From: Desulfosporosinus sp. Tol-M
GTDB lineage: Bacteria > Bacillota > Desulfitobacteriia > Desulfitobacteriales > Desulfitobacteriaceae
Direction of reading: 5' to 3'
NCBI GenBank assembly: GCA_000770645.1
Contig: JQID01000047.1
Span: 1 to 42,858 of the forward strand
DNA length: 42,858 nt
Part shown: piece by piece, positions 34,064 through 41,523 of the stretch
Position numbering within the stretch: the first letter of the stretch is position 1
Layout: each line of letters begins with the position of its first letter
Position numbers and translations under genes: made by a program
The notes under the pieces: model-generated
Seen by the model: only the letters and a program-made list of their open reading frames with translations
Told to the model about the DNA's origin: nothing
Database searches by the model: none

Positions 34064-34152
34064 TAGCACCTTTCTCCTTGTCTATTATTAATATCAGAAA
34101 TAAATACGGTTTGACTGCCGTATCTATTTCTAATACTACCTCGCGTTTAATT

Positions 34153-34302
34153 TTACTTTTCCTTTTCTTTTTCCTGAAAACAAGAGCATACATTTTCTTC
34201 ACCATGACACTCTTTAATTTGTTTGGGACTACATTCTCCCGGCTTACCTACAAGTTTTTCCGGTTGCTGACAAGCACAGGAATTGTTGTCTTGTTGACAC
34301 AT
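34153..34302 (-). CDS. Small Cys-rich protein (49 residues)
   Basis: A gene too short for standard ORF filters. ATG 34302 follows an excellent GGAGGAGGG site, and the frame runs to TAA at 34153-34155. The 49-residue product has seven Cys: MCQQDNNSCACQQPEKLVG, then GKPGECSPKQIKECHGEENV and CSCFQEKEKEK. The KPGECSPKQIKECHG motif is one I have seen in small proteins of sulfate reducers and clostridia near metal and molybdenum genes, but I know no assigned function. It sits between the 379-residue protein and the TrmO-FmdE copy, so it belongs to the same operon. It is probably metal-binding. Confidence 0.7.
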   Translation of the reverse strand: MCQQDNNSCACQQPEKLVGKPGECSPKQIKECHGEENVCSCFQEKEKEK

Positions 34303-34332
34303 AAATTATCCCTCCTCCCTAAACCTATTTGA

Positions 34333-34464
34333 TCACTGCCATGCACCCTGATTAAAGAGATTCCTGGCAAAGCATTCTATAGTATGAGGAAACTTGCTTC
34401 TGCTACCGACTGCTATTCGTTTAATCCCCATTTGTGCTCCGGTAGTATCCGTAGTAATATCCCT
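34333..34464 (-). pseudogene. Duplicated C-terminal fragment of the 379-residue protein
   Basis: The frame encodes RDITTDTTGAQMGIKRIAVG, then SRSKFPHTIECFARNLFNQGAWQ and a stop. The C-terminus of the gene at 34481-35620 reads RDIPTDTIGVNMRLKRIAVG, then SRSMFPHTTTGAD and CIECFARNLFNQGVM. About 40 codons are therefore repeated in tandem directly after the gene, with about ten residues lost in the copy. There is no start for the fragment. Confidence 0.75.
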
Positions 34465-34480
34465 GGAGTGGATTAAAGTC

Positions 34481-35620
34481 CTAACAAAGAATAACATCGT
34501 TGATCGTCGCCATAACACCTTGATTAAATAAATTTCTGGCAAAACACTCAATGCAAATGTCCGCACCGGTAGTCGTATGTGGAAACATGCTTCTGCTGCC
34601 AACTGCTATTCTTTTAAGTCTCATATTTACGCCAATGGTATCTGTGGGAATATCCCGAAAATAACCGGAAAAAGGATACGGTTGATTCTCATCATCATCT
34701 TCATAATAACGGTACCCCTGGGGATATGCCAAGAAATGATGTCTTCCCATATACATTGCAAAAAACTGCAATTCCCCTTGTTCATAGTGGTACCAGCCGA
34801 TTGAGTTAATACAGCGCCTGTACGGTAAAGGAAAGTCTTCTTCTCCAAGTCCCTCAATAACAATCAGCGCGATCTTCTTATTAGGGAGATGATTTTCAAT
34901 CAATCTGCGAATGTCAATAATGCTGCTTACTTTTCCCAGATCGGTCGATATCGGAATGAAATAGTTTTTCCCTGGAATTTGGACAGCCTTCCTGAGTGTT
35001 GTGCCGGCAGACTTATAGGTATACCCTTCCTTGGCAACCACTAAATATTCCGGCAGCCGGAACCCCTCTTCGGGTTTTCCATCAAAGAGGTTTAACAGCT
35101 CGAATTTATTCACAATACGCTCTATCTGAGGCAAGCTATTTAGGTAGTCTAAATCTCTTGCGCTTGCATCATGTATACCTGCATAGCTGGCTGACCAGTT
35201 ACTGGCTATAGCCAACCCGTCCAGGCGGCTTATATCAATATATCCTTTTAGCGGGACAAGGCCTCCTGAACCAACAATAACCGGGGTAAAACCTGAATCC
35301 CGGACAAACCGGTCAACTTCTGCAAAAACTGATTGAATTATATTTTGTCTTTCATCTGCCGTTTTATCATGGAACCGAAGCGTAAAATACGGCAAGCCGT
35401 AGCTGATAAAAGCAAATTGCGGCTGGTATTTTTCGATCAGTTCCAATGCCGTATCGGTTACCCAGGCATTGGTTGCCATCTCTACATCCCCAGGAAAAGA
35501 ATGCTTGGCAATGATCCCTTTGACCATGTCAACCGTTGGATGTTCGATATCCGCTTTTTGCCCGGTTTTCAAATCAAAAACTCTTTGCCATTCTCTGGCA
35601 TCGATAATTCCCACACTCAT
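34481..35620 (-). CDS. Unknown 379-residue protein coupled to a radical SAM gene
   Basis: I do not recognise a family. Visible blocks are GIIDAREWQRVFD at the N-terminus, ATNAWVTDTALELIEKYQP then FAFISYGLPYF near 50-75, FTPVIVGSGGLVPLKGYIDI near 110, and ASNWSASYAGIHDAS near 138. The alternating strand/helix pattern and the GLPYF and GSGG turns recall alkaline-phosphatase-superfamily or nucleotide-pyrophosphatase folds, but catalytic metal ligands are not clearly assignable. The C-terminal KRIAVGSRSMFPHT and CIECFARNLFNQG region is duplicated just downstream. No signal peptide. Its ATG directly follows the radical SAM stop, with GGAGGTG upstream, so the two are co-translated. Confidence 0.65.
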   Translation of the reverse strand: MSVGIIDAREWQRVFDLKTGQKADIEHPTVDMVKGIIAKHSFPGDVEMATNAWVTDTALELIEKYQPQFAFISYGLPYFTLRFHDKTADERQNIIQSVFAEVDRFVRDSGFTPVIVGSGGLVPLKGYIDISRLDGLAIASNWSASYAGIHDASARDLDYLNSLPQIERIVNKFELLNLFDGKPEEGFRLPEYLVVAKEGYTYKSAGTTLRKAVQIPGKNYFIPISTDLGKVSSIIDIRRLIENHLPNKKIALIVIEGLGEEDFPLPYRRCINSIGWYHYEQGELQFFAMYMGRHHFLAYPQGYRYYEDDDENQPYPFSGYFRDIPTDTIGVNMRLKRIAVGSRSMFPHTTTGADICIECFARNLFNQGVMATINDVILC

Positions 35621-36625
35621 TCAGGACACCTCCCGTGTATTCCAATTGACCTTCCTACCGTGAATCGGAATTTCTCTGCCACATACCTGGCATTGATTAT
35701 TCAGACAGGAGAATTTATACAGCCTGTCCCCACCGCAGCCGAGGCTTAATCTTTCAATTACATCCGATTTGCATTCAGGGCAGACCGTATTGACCCAGTC
35801 AGAACCAACAAAGTTATGGAAGTAGACATAATTCAGTTTCTCTCTGACCTGGTTCAGGGAATCATTGATCCGGTCAATATGCGGATACTCGGTATCTTTC
35901 ATCTTGTATTCGGGCAGCAGGCGGAAAACATGGAACGGGATATCTTTGTTGATTTCCGAAAGAAAATCGGCCATTTCATCCAGCTCGTGGTCATTGACCG
36001 TCTGGATCACCGGCGATGTTACTTCTATATGGTTGGTCCGGGCCAGCCGGCGGATATTGCGAAAGATAGGATCCCCATTTTTTATCCCGATATATTCACG
36101 GTAAAACTCCGGGACCATCCCTTTCAGGCTGATATTAATAAATGAAAATATATCGGCCATGATCTCGGTTGCCTCCTCAGTCATATAGGCATTTGTCAAA
36201 CATCCCATCGGCATTCCGATTTTCTTAGCTTCTTTACTGACATTGATCAGCGAAGGCAGGGATACAGTCGGTTCATTTACGTTAAAAACAATATTGTGGC
36301 AATTCTGTTTGACTGCCATTCCTATAAGCTCTTGCGGTGTAAACTCAAACATACCCCGCTGCTGTTTCGTCGGATCTTCCCTGGCGATATACGAGTTGGA
36401 GCAATATTTGCATTCAAAATTGCAGCTGCTTGTTCCGATAACCATACTTTTACTGCCGGGCCAGGCATGATAAAAAGGAATCGATTCTACCTTGGAAATG
36501 CCGCAGGTACACCATCTATCAGGAAAGCACTCTGCAATTTCTCCGTTATTTTCATAGTACATTTTACATACACCGAATTTATCATTCTTTAATTCACAAC
36601 GCCATTCACAGTAATTACACTGCAC
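35621..36625 (-). CDS. Radical SAM enzyme (PflA/AmmeMemoRadiSam-like)
   Basis: A 334-residue protein. The radical SAM cluster motif CNFECKYC lies near residue 80, with NIVFNVNEPTVSLPS (the GGEP-like block) near 122. An N-terminal Cys pair region (VQCNYCEWRCELKNDKFGVCK) and a C-terminal zinc ribbon (CPECKSDVIERL ... CQVCGREIPI) flank the barrel. This layout resembles PflA-related and AmmeMemoRadiSam radical SAM proteins; the substrate is unknown. GTG 36625 is chosen because AGGAGG lies nine bases before it; the 36727 start lacks one. It overlaps the FecE gene by 11 bases. Co-translation with the 379-residue protein suggests that protein is its substrate or partner. Confidence 0.88.
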   Translation of the reverse strand: MQCNYCEWRCELKNDKFGVCKMYYENNGEIAECFPDRWCTCGISKVESIPFYHAWPGSKSMVIGTSSCNFECKYCSNSYIAREDPTKQQRGMFEFTPQELIGMAVKQNCHNIVFNVNEPTVSLPSLINVSKEAKKIGMPMGCLTNAYMTEEATEIMADIFSFINISLKGMVPEFYREYIGIKNGDPIFRNIRRLARTNHIEVTSPVIQTVNDHELDEMADFLSEINKDIPFHVFRLLPEYKMKDTEYPHIDRINDSLNQVREKLNYVYFHNFVGSDWVNTVCPECKSDVIERLSLGCGGDRLYKFSCLNNQCQVCGREIPIHGRKVNWNTREVS

Positions 36626-37457
36626 TCCTTGTCGCCTCCTTTTCTGTCTCCCCTGTTTCTGCAGCGCAAATGGAGAGATGACGCGGTACAACCACCTGCA
36701 GCCCGCCCTTTGTTCCTTCAATAGCAATGTTCTCTCCGAGGGCTTGTCTTAAATTCACGTTGGTCAATACCTCTTCGGATGGCCCTTGGGCGATAACATA
36801 TCCGTTTTTAAGCATAATGATTTCATCACAGTAATAAAGCGCAAGATTTGGGTCATGTAAAGTCACCAGAGCCGTGACACCGCGCAGTTTAACAACCTCT
36901 TTCATAAGTTCCATCATTCGGTGCTGATTACAAAAATCCAGATGTGAATTTGGTTCATCCAAGAGCATCAGCGGTGTGTCCTGATATAAGGCTCGCGCTA
37001 ATAAAACCATTTGCTGCTGCCCACCCGAAAGCTCCGAATACAAGACATCGGCCAGATGATTAATTCCGACTTCTTTCATCGCATCATGCGCTCTATTTAT
37101 TTCTTTTTCTCCGGGAGCTGCCCAGGCTTTTAATCTTGCTGCGCTCCCCATCAAAATCATATCCAGCACCGGAAAGCTAAAAGAAGAATAACTGCTTTGC
37201 GGTACAACACTGACAAGCTGGGCAATGCGAACTCTGTCAAGTCTGCTGATTTCTTTGCCCATGATCGCAATATTGCCTTTGAAAGGTTTCAGCAGCGCAT
37301 TGATGCAATTCATGAGCGTCGTTTTCCCTGAGCCGTTATGCCCCAGCAAGGCACAAATTTTGCCTTCACTTACCCGAATATTAATACCTTTTAACACTGA
37401 CTTTTTACCATAGCCCGCAGTAAGGTCAGTTATTTCAATTGTCACCCTTTGCAACAC
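36615..37457 (-). CDS. ABC transporter ATP-binding protein, FecE/BtuD type
   Basis: A 280-residue ATPase with Walker A LLGHNGSGKTTLMNCINALL (near 33), Q-loop VSVVPQSSYSSFSFP, signature ELSGGQQQMVLLARAL and Walker B LMLLDEPNSHLDFCNQ. The C-terminal half GYVIAQGPSEEVLTNVNLRQALGE is typical of iron-siderophore, B12 and haem importers. The start is unclear, with GTG 37457 or in-frame TTG 37454 near a single AGGAAAGG. It overlaps fecD by 23 bases. Its stop overlaps the radical SAM start. Confidence 0.92.
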   Translation of the reverse strand: MLQRVTIEITDLTAGYGKKSVLKGINIRVSEGKICALLGHNGSGKTTLMNCINALLKPFKGNIAIMGKEISRLDRVRIAQLVSVVPQSSYSSFSFPVLDMILMGSAARLKAWAAPGEKEINRAHDAMKEVGINHLADVLYSELSGGQQQMVLLARALYQDTPLMLLDEPNSHLDFCNQHRMMELMKEVVKLRGVTALVTLHDPNLALYYCDEIIMLKNGYVIAQGPSEEVLTNVNLRQALGENIAIEGTKGGLQVVVPRHLSICAAETGETEKEATRSAV

Positions 37458-38457
37458 CGCCTTTCCTGCTTAATACCAGGTATCCTAAGAACGGAGCGCC
37501 GATAATCGACGTAATAATACTGATCGGTATTTCCGCGGACGTTGCGGTACGTGCCAGCGTGTCCATCAGGAGCATAAAACTCCCTCCTAAAAATGCGGCA
37601 ACCGGCACCAGTCTTCTGTGCTCAGTACCAACCAGATAACGGGCGATGTGCGGCATAATCAAACCGACCCATTTTATTTCCCCAACCGTAGATACAGCAG
37701 AGGCGACAATCAGGGTGCCGACACCAATATATAATACCCGCCACTTTTTGACATTGATCCCAAGGGAAAGAATCTGCTTCTCATCCTGCGTCATAATATT
37801 TAACCGCCAACTAAAAATGGTCAGGATCACAGTCCCTAAAATAATAATTGGCAGAGTAAGCTGCACTTTTTCCCAGGTGCTTGTCTGAAAGCTGCCCATG
37901 GTCCAAAACATGATTTTTGCCAGTTGGTCATAAGGATCGGAAAGATACTGGAGGATCGATAATCCCGCCTGGAAAAGTGCCCAGACAACAATCCCTGAAA
38001 TAACAAGGACGGACGTGGACTTATCAAGGCTCCGCGCTGCGAGTATATAGGTGATAAAGACAGCCAGAATGCCAAAGAAAAAAGCGAATCCTTGAATCCC
38101 CAGAGAAACTTCTGTTAAATAGACAATACAGAGAGCTGCCCCAAAAGCTGCTCCCCCTGATACCCCCAAAATATCAGGACTTGCAAGCGGATTTCGGAAG
38201 ATAGCTTGAAAAACAACGCCGGCCACAGATATACCGCTGCCCACAGCAATGGCCATAATAATCCTGGGTAGCCGGACATTCCAAAATACCATCTGCGCTT
38301 GCTCTGAGGGAGAGGGTAAAAACCCCTTTACCCCCAGACCATGTAAAACCATACTGCAAATATCCGTGATACTAACCGCAAATCGTCCCATACTCAGGGC
38401 AACTATGAGGGAAATTACAAATAACGCTGTCAGAATGATCCATGTCCGGTTTTTCAT
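37435..38457 (-). CDS. ABC transporter permease, FecCD/BtuC type
   Basis: A 340-residue permease with about ten helices. Family blocks: LPRIIMAIAVGSGISVAGVVFQAIFRNPLASPDILGVSGGAAFGAAL near 64-110, GEIKWVGLIMPHIARYLVGTEHRRLVPVAAFLGGSFMLLMDTLARTATSAEIPISIITSIIGAPFLGYLV near 262. Importers of this class carry iron-siderophore, cobalamin and haem, and a few carry molybdate or tungstate (MolB). GGAGGG precedes the ATG. It is the second gene of the fecB-fecD-fecE run. Confidence 0.93.
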   Translation of the reverse strand: MKNRTWIILTALFVISLIVALSMGRFAVSITDICSMVLHGLGVKGFLPSPSEQAQMVFWNVRLPRIIMAIAVGSGISVAGVVFQAIFRNPLASPDILGVSGGAAFGAALCIVYLTEVSLGIQGFAFFFGILAVFITYILAARSLDKSTSVLVISGIVVWALFQAGLSILQYLSDPYDQLAKIMFWTMGSFQTSTWEKVQLTLPIIILGTVILTIFSWRLNIMTQDEKQILSLGINVKKWRVLYIGVGTLIVASAVSTVGEIKWVGLIMPHIARYLVGTEHRRLVPVAAFLGGSFMLLMDTLARTATSAEIPISIITSIIGAPFLGYLVLSRKGGVAKGDN

Positions 38458-38487
38458 TTTTCCCTCCTACGCTTATGTGCGGCAAAA

Positions 38488-39516
38488 TTATAGCTTACCG
38501 CCCATTTCGGTAAAGGTATGCCCATAAAATTTCTTATAGAAATCATCGGCAACTTGGGTCATATCGATATCTGTAAATTTTTCGGGATAAAACATTTTAG
38601 CCATCCAAACTACCCCCAAAACACAATTCGGTGCAGGGAAATCCCACCAACCGATATTGGAAGGCATGCTATAAACCTTTTGATCTTTGATCGCCTTGAC
38701 AGTTTTGAAGTGGGAGTTTTTATAAATTGCATCATCACCGTAAGTATCTAATATAGAGCCAAGAATAATTACATCTGGGTTCCAGGTTGCTACCTGCTCC
38801 GGCGAGACTTCCGTCCAGTACCCTTTGATCGACTTGGAAACGCTGACTGCTCCGGCTAATTCCATCAGAGTCGTATCCAGCATATCGCCGCTGGTAACAG
38901 TGTAGACACTTTTCGGCCCGGCAAACATGACTCTGGGTTTCTGTGCCTCAGGAATATCCCCTACTCTGTCTTTGACCAATTTAAGTAATTTTTCACATTC
39001 GGCTATATAAGCTTCACCTTTATCTGTGCAATTCAGAACAGTCGCAATCAGTCTGATGGCTTCGTAACTTTCCGTCATCGTTTCGCCTTTAACGGCAACA
39101 ACTTTAATTCCGGCATTTTCGAATTGAGAGATCAGGTCTTTATCGGAAGAAGCATAAACAAATGACACTTGTGGTTGTAACGCAATCGCTGCTTCAATAT
39201 TGTAACTCGCTCCCTGGAAAACCACAGGTTTGGAAGCATACACTTTATCAACTCTCGCTAAAGCACTTCCGAGCTTTCCGGGTATGGCATAGTCCGTCAG
39301 TTTATCACCCTGGCCGAGTGCATAGACTACATTAGGTCCAAAATGATGTGTCCCGGTTACTTTCGTGATATTTGTGGGGACAGTTACTGTCCGGCCCAGT
39401 TGGTCTGTTACGGTAATCGTAGTCTCTTTAGTGGATGTCCGAGTAGCACATCCGCTGACCGTAAAGCTTAATATAAGCATTACAACAATAATTAATGAAA
39501 TATGTGTCTTTTTCAT
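38488..39516 (-). CDS. ABC transporter substrate-binding lipoprotein, FecB/BtuF type
   Basis: A 342-residue lipoprotein: lipobox LSFTVSGC, then the FecB-type domain (VTDQLGRTVTVPTNITKVTG, KPVVFQGASYNIEAAIALQPQVSFV, SPEQVATWNPDVIILGS, VYSMPSNIGWWDFPAPN). The ligand could be a siderophore, cobalamin or oxyanion; MolA in Haemophilus has this fold and binds molybdate. ATG 39516 is chosen because GGAG lies nine bases before it; the frame can extend to 39573 without one. It opens the operon, and its promoter is at 39709-39737. Confidence 0.9.
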   Translation of the reverse strand: MKKTHISLIIVVMLILSFTVSGCATRTSTKETTITVTDQLGRTVTVPTNITKVTGTHHFGPNVVYALGQGDKLTDYAIPGKLGSALARVDKVYASKPVVFQGASYNIEAAIALQPQVSFVYASSDKDLISQFENAGIKVVAVKGETMTESYEAIRLIATVLNCTDKGEAYIAECEKLLKLVKDRVGDIPEAQKPRVMFAGPKSVYTVTSGDMLDTTLMELAGAVSVSKSIKGYWTEVSPEQVATWNPDVIILGSILDTYGDDAIYKNSHFKTVKAIKDQKVYSMPSNIGWWDFPAPNCVLGVVWMAKMFYPEKFTDIDMTQVADDFYKKFYGHTFTEMGGKL

Positions 39517-39708
39517 ACCGCTAAACTCCTTTTCTTCTGATTTCAATTTTTCTGCTGGTTTCATTGGGCACAATCAGATATTACTGACCATAAATCCACC
39601 TGCCTCTTGTCAATTTAATAACTAATTATCCATACTACTCACTTTCGAAGCAAATTATTTTTTTATATATCAAACTATAACCAACTATATTAAACTACTT
39701 CTAGCTAT

Positions 39709-39737
39709 ATTGTACATATTAATGCAATATTGATCAA
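39709..39737 (-). promoter_or_regulatory. Promoter of the fecBDE operon
   Basis: TTGATC (39732-39737) and TACAAT (39709-39714) are 17 bases apart on the minus strand. The palindrome ATTGATCAAT (39730-39739) covers the -35, so a repressor could act here. AT-rich ACTATAT/ACTAC elements lie downstream of the start. Confidence 0.6.
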
Positions 39738-39968
39738 TGGTTATTTTCTCAAGTAATTATACGGCATCTTATATACCGAGCCTCGTTGCCTTCTCATTAG
39801 ACTCCGCACTACTGCAAAACGGTGCCGGCTTGATGCGGGGATCGCGGTATTTATATTGACACTCTATTCCTCCACCGTAGGTTGTGACGACAGGATGCTA
39901 TTGGCGAATACGCTCTAACGTTTAAAGGAATAGAACCAGATAACCCATGTGGTCACTAACTCCCAACC
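39738..39968. other. Intergenic region without a supported gene
   Basis: The two genes flanking this space diverge. No coding frame with a start and ribosome site was found. The patch at 39780-39905 is GC-richer than its surroundings and could be an old insertion or gene remnant, but I do not recognise it. Confidence 0.3.
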
Positions 39969-39998
39969 TTGCTGTCCATATTGATTATCAGATATAAT
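39969..39998 (+). promoter_or_regulatory. Promoter of the second radical SAM gene
   Basis: TTGCTG (39969-39974) and a perfect TATAAT (39993-39998) are 18 bases apart, about 80 bases before the gene at 40080. Confidence 0.5.
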
Positions 39999-40079
39999 AC
40001 TATCATCACCGTGCAGGTACTAACCCCGTCCTTGTAAGAATAGAAGTTTATAACCTAAAAACGACGAGGAGATGGTAAT

Positions 40080-40955
40080 GTGTTTTATGAAGGAAATATC
40101 TATCGTCCACCCAGCGAAGCAAATAGTCTTATTTTGCAAATCACGGTGGGATGCCGGCATAACGCCTGCACCTTTTGCACCATGTTTAAAGATAAAACCT
40201 TTCGCATAAAATCGCGCGCGGAAATCTTCGAGATTATCACCACAGCCCTGGCGCATGAGCCCGACGCCGAACAGATTTTTCTCGCGGACGGAGATGCGCT
40301 CGTCGTCGACTCCTTATTGCTGATTGAGATCCTTGATCGTCTTTACGAAAAGTTCCCCCGTCTTCAACGGGTAGGGATCTATGGGGGCCCTAAAGACATA
40401 CTCGCCAAGAACCCCGAAGAATTAGCGGCCCTGAAAGAACATGGGCTCACGCTCGTTTATTTAGGCGTTGAAAGCGGCAATCCCGGAATCCTAAGATCCG
40501 TCGGGAAAGGAGTCACTCCTGAGCAGATGGTAACTGCCGGGCAAAAAATTAGAGAGAGCGGTTTAGCTCTCTCCTGTACCGTCATAATTGGTCTGGGCGG
40601 TAAAGCTCATTCGCAGGAGCATGCTCTTGATACCGCACGGGTCATCAGCGCCATCGACCCTCCCTATCTGGGGGCCCTAACCTTGATGGTGGAGCCAAGC
40701 GCGCCCATAAACAAGGCGATCAAACGAGGAATCTTTCAACTTATTACCCCCCTCGAATCTTTGACTGAAATTCGAACCCTGCTTGAGCATCTTAACGTCA
40801 CCAACTGTGTTTTTCGTTGTAATCACGCTTCCAATTACCTGCCCCTCCGCGCCACACTCCCCGCTGACCGGGAAGCGATATTAGAGACTCTTGACAACGT
40901 CATCGAGAATCAATCCCTGGAACGTCTTCGTCCCGAATCCTGGCGGGGTCTTTAA
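40080..40955 (+). CDS. Radical SAM protein of unknown substrate
   Basis: A 291-residue protein with YEGNIYRPPSEANSLILQITVGCRHNACTFCTMF near the start; the three cluster Cys are in CRHNACTFC (C-x4-C-x2-C). IFLADGDALVVDS near 68 is the GGEP-equivalent and VYLGVESGNPGILRSVGKGVTPE near 125 is typical of the Elp3-like radical SAM superfamily. Annotation pipelines often label it coproporphyrinogen oxidase-like, but nothing here shows that. It starts at GTG 40080 with GAGGAG upstream. It stands alone between a promoter and a bidirectional terminator. Confidence 0.88.
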   Translation: MFYEGNIYRPPSEANSLILQITVGCRHNACTFCTMFKDKTFRIKSRAEIFEIITTALAHEPDAEQIFLADGDALVVDSLLLIEILDRLYEKFPRLQRVGIYGGPKDILAKNPEELAALKEHGLTLVYLGVESGNPGILRSVGKGVTPEQMVTAGQKIRESGLALSCTVIIGLGGKAHSQEHALDTARVISAIDPPYLGALTLMVEPSAPINKAIKRGIFQLITPLESLTEIRTLLEHLNVTNCVFRCNHASNYLPLRATLPADREAILETLDNVIENQSLERLRPESWRGL

Positions 40956-40970
40956 TAATTCTCAATAAAA

Positions 40971-41012
40971 AATGCGTTGGTGTGAGAACTTCTATCTCTC
41001 AACCAACGCATT
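40971..41012. terminator. Bidirectional terminator
   Basis: AATGCGTTGG (40971-40980) pairs with CCAACGCATT (41003-41012), and the GTGAGA/TCTCTC interior adds more pairs. AT-rich sequence flanks both sides, so it serves both convergent genes. Confidence 0.8.
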
Positions 41013-41050
41013 AAATATTTGTTCATACCAACACAACAACCTATGGTTAA

Positions 41051-41461
41051 TTACAATTTTTGTTCGATTTCGATAACACATTTACTTTTAATCTTTTCAA
41101 CCAGGAATTGCAAGGCATCAATAACATGTGGTCTAATGTCGCCGCCTATCAGCACGTACATTATGTCATCACCGATCTCGAGCTGGCCCTCATTAAGCCA
41201 AACCCTGACATGGAAGATGCCGGTCATCTTATAGGTTTCAGCAATCGCCGCATCTACTTTCATTGCATCATATGCAAATTCCATTCCTTTTACCAACGAA
41301 CCATCATCAAGCCCTTGGCGGACCTTGGCTTTGGGCGTCTGACGCACGACGCCATTATGGACTAAAAACATCCCTTCCTGTAAAGCCATTGAATCACCTT
41401 TTGCTTCTTTGAGCCAATCATCGATTGATGGTGAAGGTTTTTTCATTTTTCCATTATTCAT
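41051..41461 (-). CDS. Molybdopterin synthase catalytic subunit (MoaE)-like protein, atypical
   Basis: A 136-residue protein resembling MoaE: FLVHNGVVRQTPKAKVRQG near 32-50 (the VR motif), then GMEFAYDAMKVDAAIAETYKMTGIFHVRVWLNEGQLEIGDDIMYVLIGGDIRP, and ALQFLVEKIKSK near 116. MoaE with MoaD makes molybdopterin. Key differences: the HRxxAF motif reads DIRPHVIDAL, and the usual catalytic WKKE ending is replaced by CVIEIEQKL, keeping only the first Lys (VEKIKSK). It may therefore have lost synthase activity or act on another substrate. AGGAGCG lies about 10 bases before the ATG. It sits alone between a terminator and the glycosyltransferase gene. Confidence 0.72.
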   Translation of the reverse strand: MNNGKMKKPSPSIDDWLKEAKGDSMALQEGMFLVHNGVVRQTPKAKVRQGLDDGSLVKGMEFAYDAMKVDAAIAETYKMTGIFHVRVWLNEGQLEIGDDIMYVLIGGDIRPHVIDALQFLVEKIKSKCVIEIEQKL

Positions 41462-41523
41462 TAACTAAACGCTCCTTATTTATTTGCTAAAATGAAAAAC
41501 AATCCCGGACTCCGGACCTGAGT

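Noticed and set aside
35333-35749. Plus-strand open frame of 138 codons opposite the 379-residue gene
   Set aside because: It is antisense to a translationally coupled gene and has no ribosome site.
39730-39739. Fnr site at the fecBDE promoter
   Set aside because: ATTGATCAAT lacks the four-base spacer of the Fnr consensus (TTGAT-N4-ATCAA). It remains only a palindrome.
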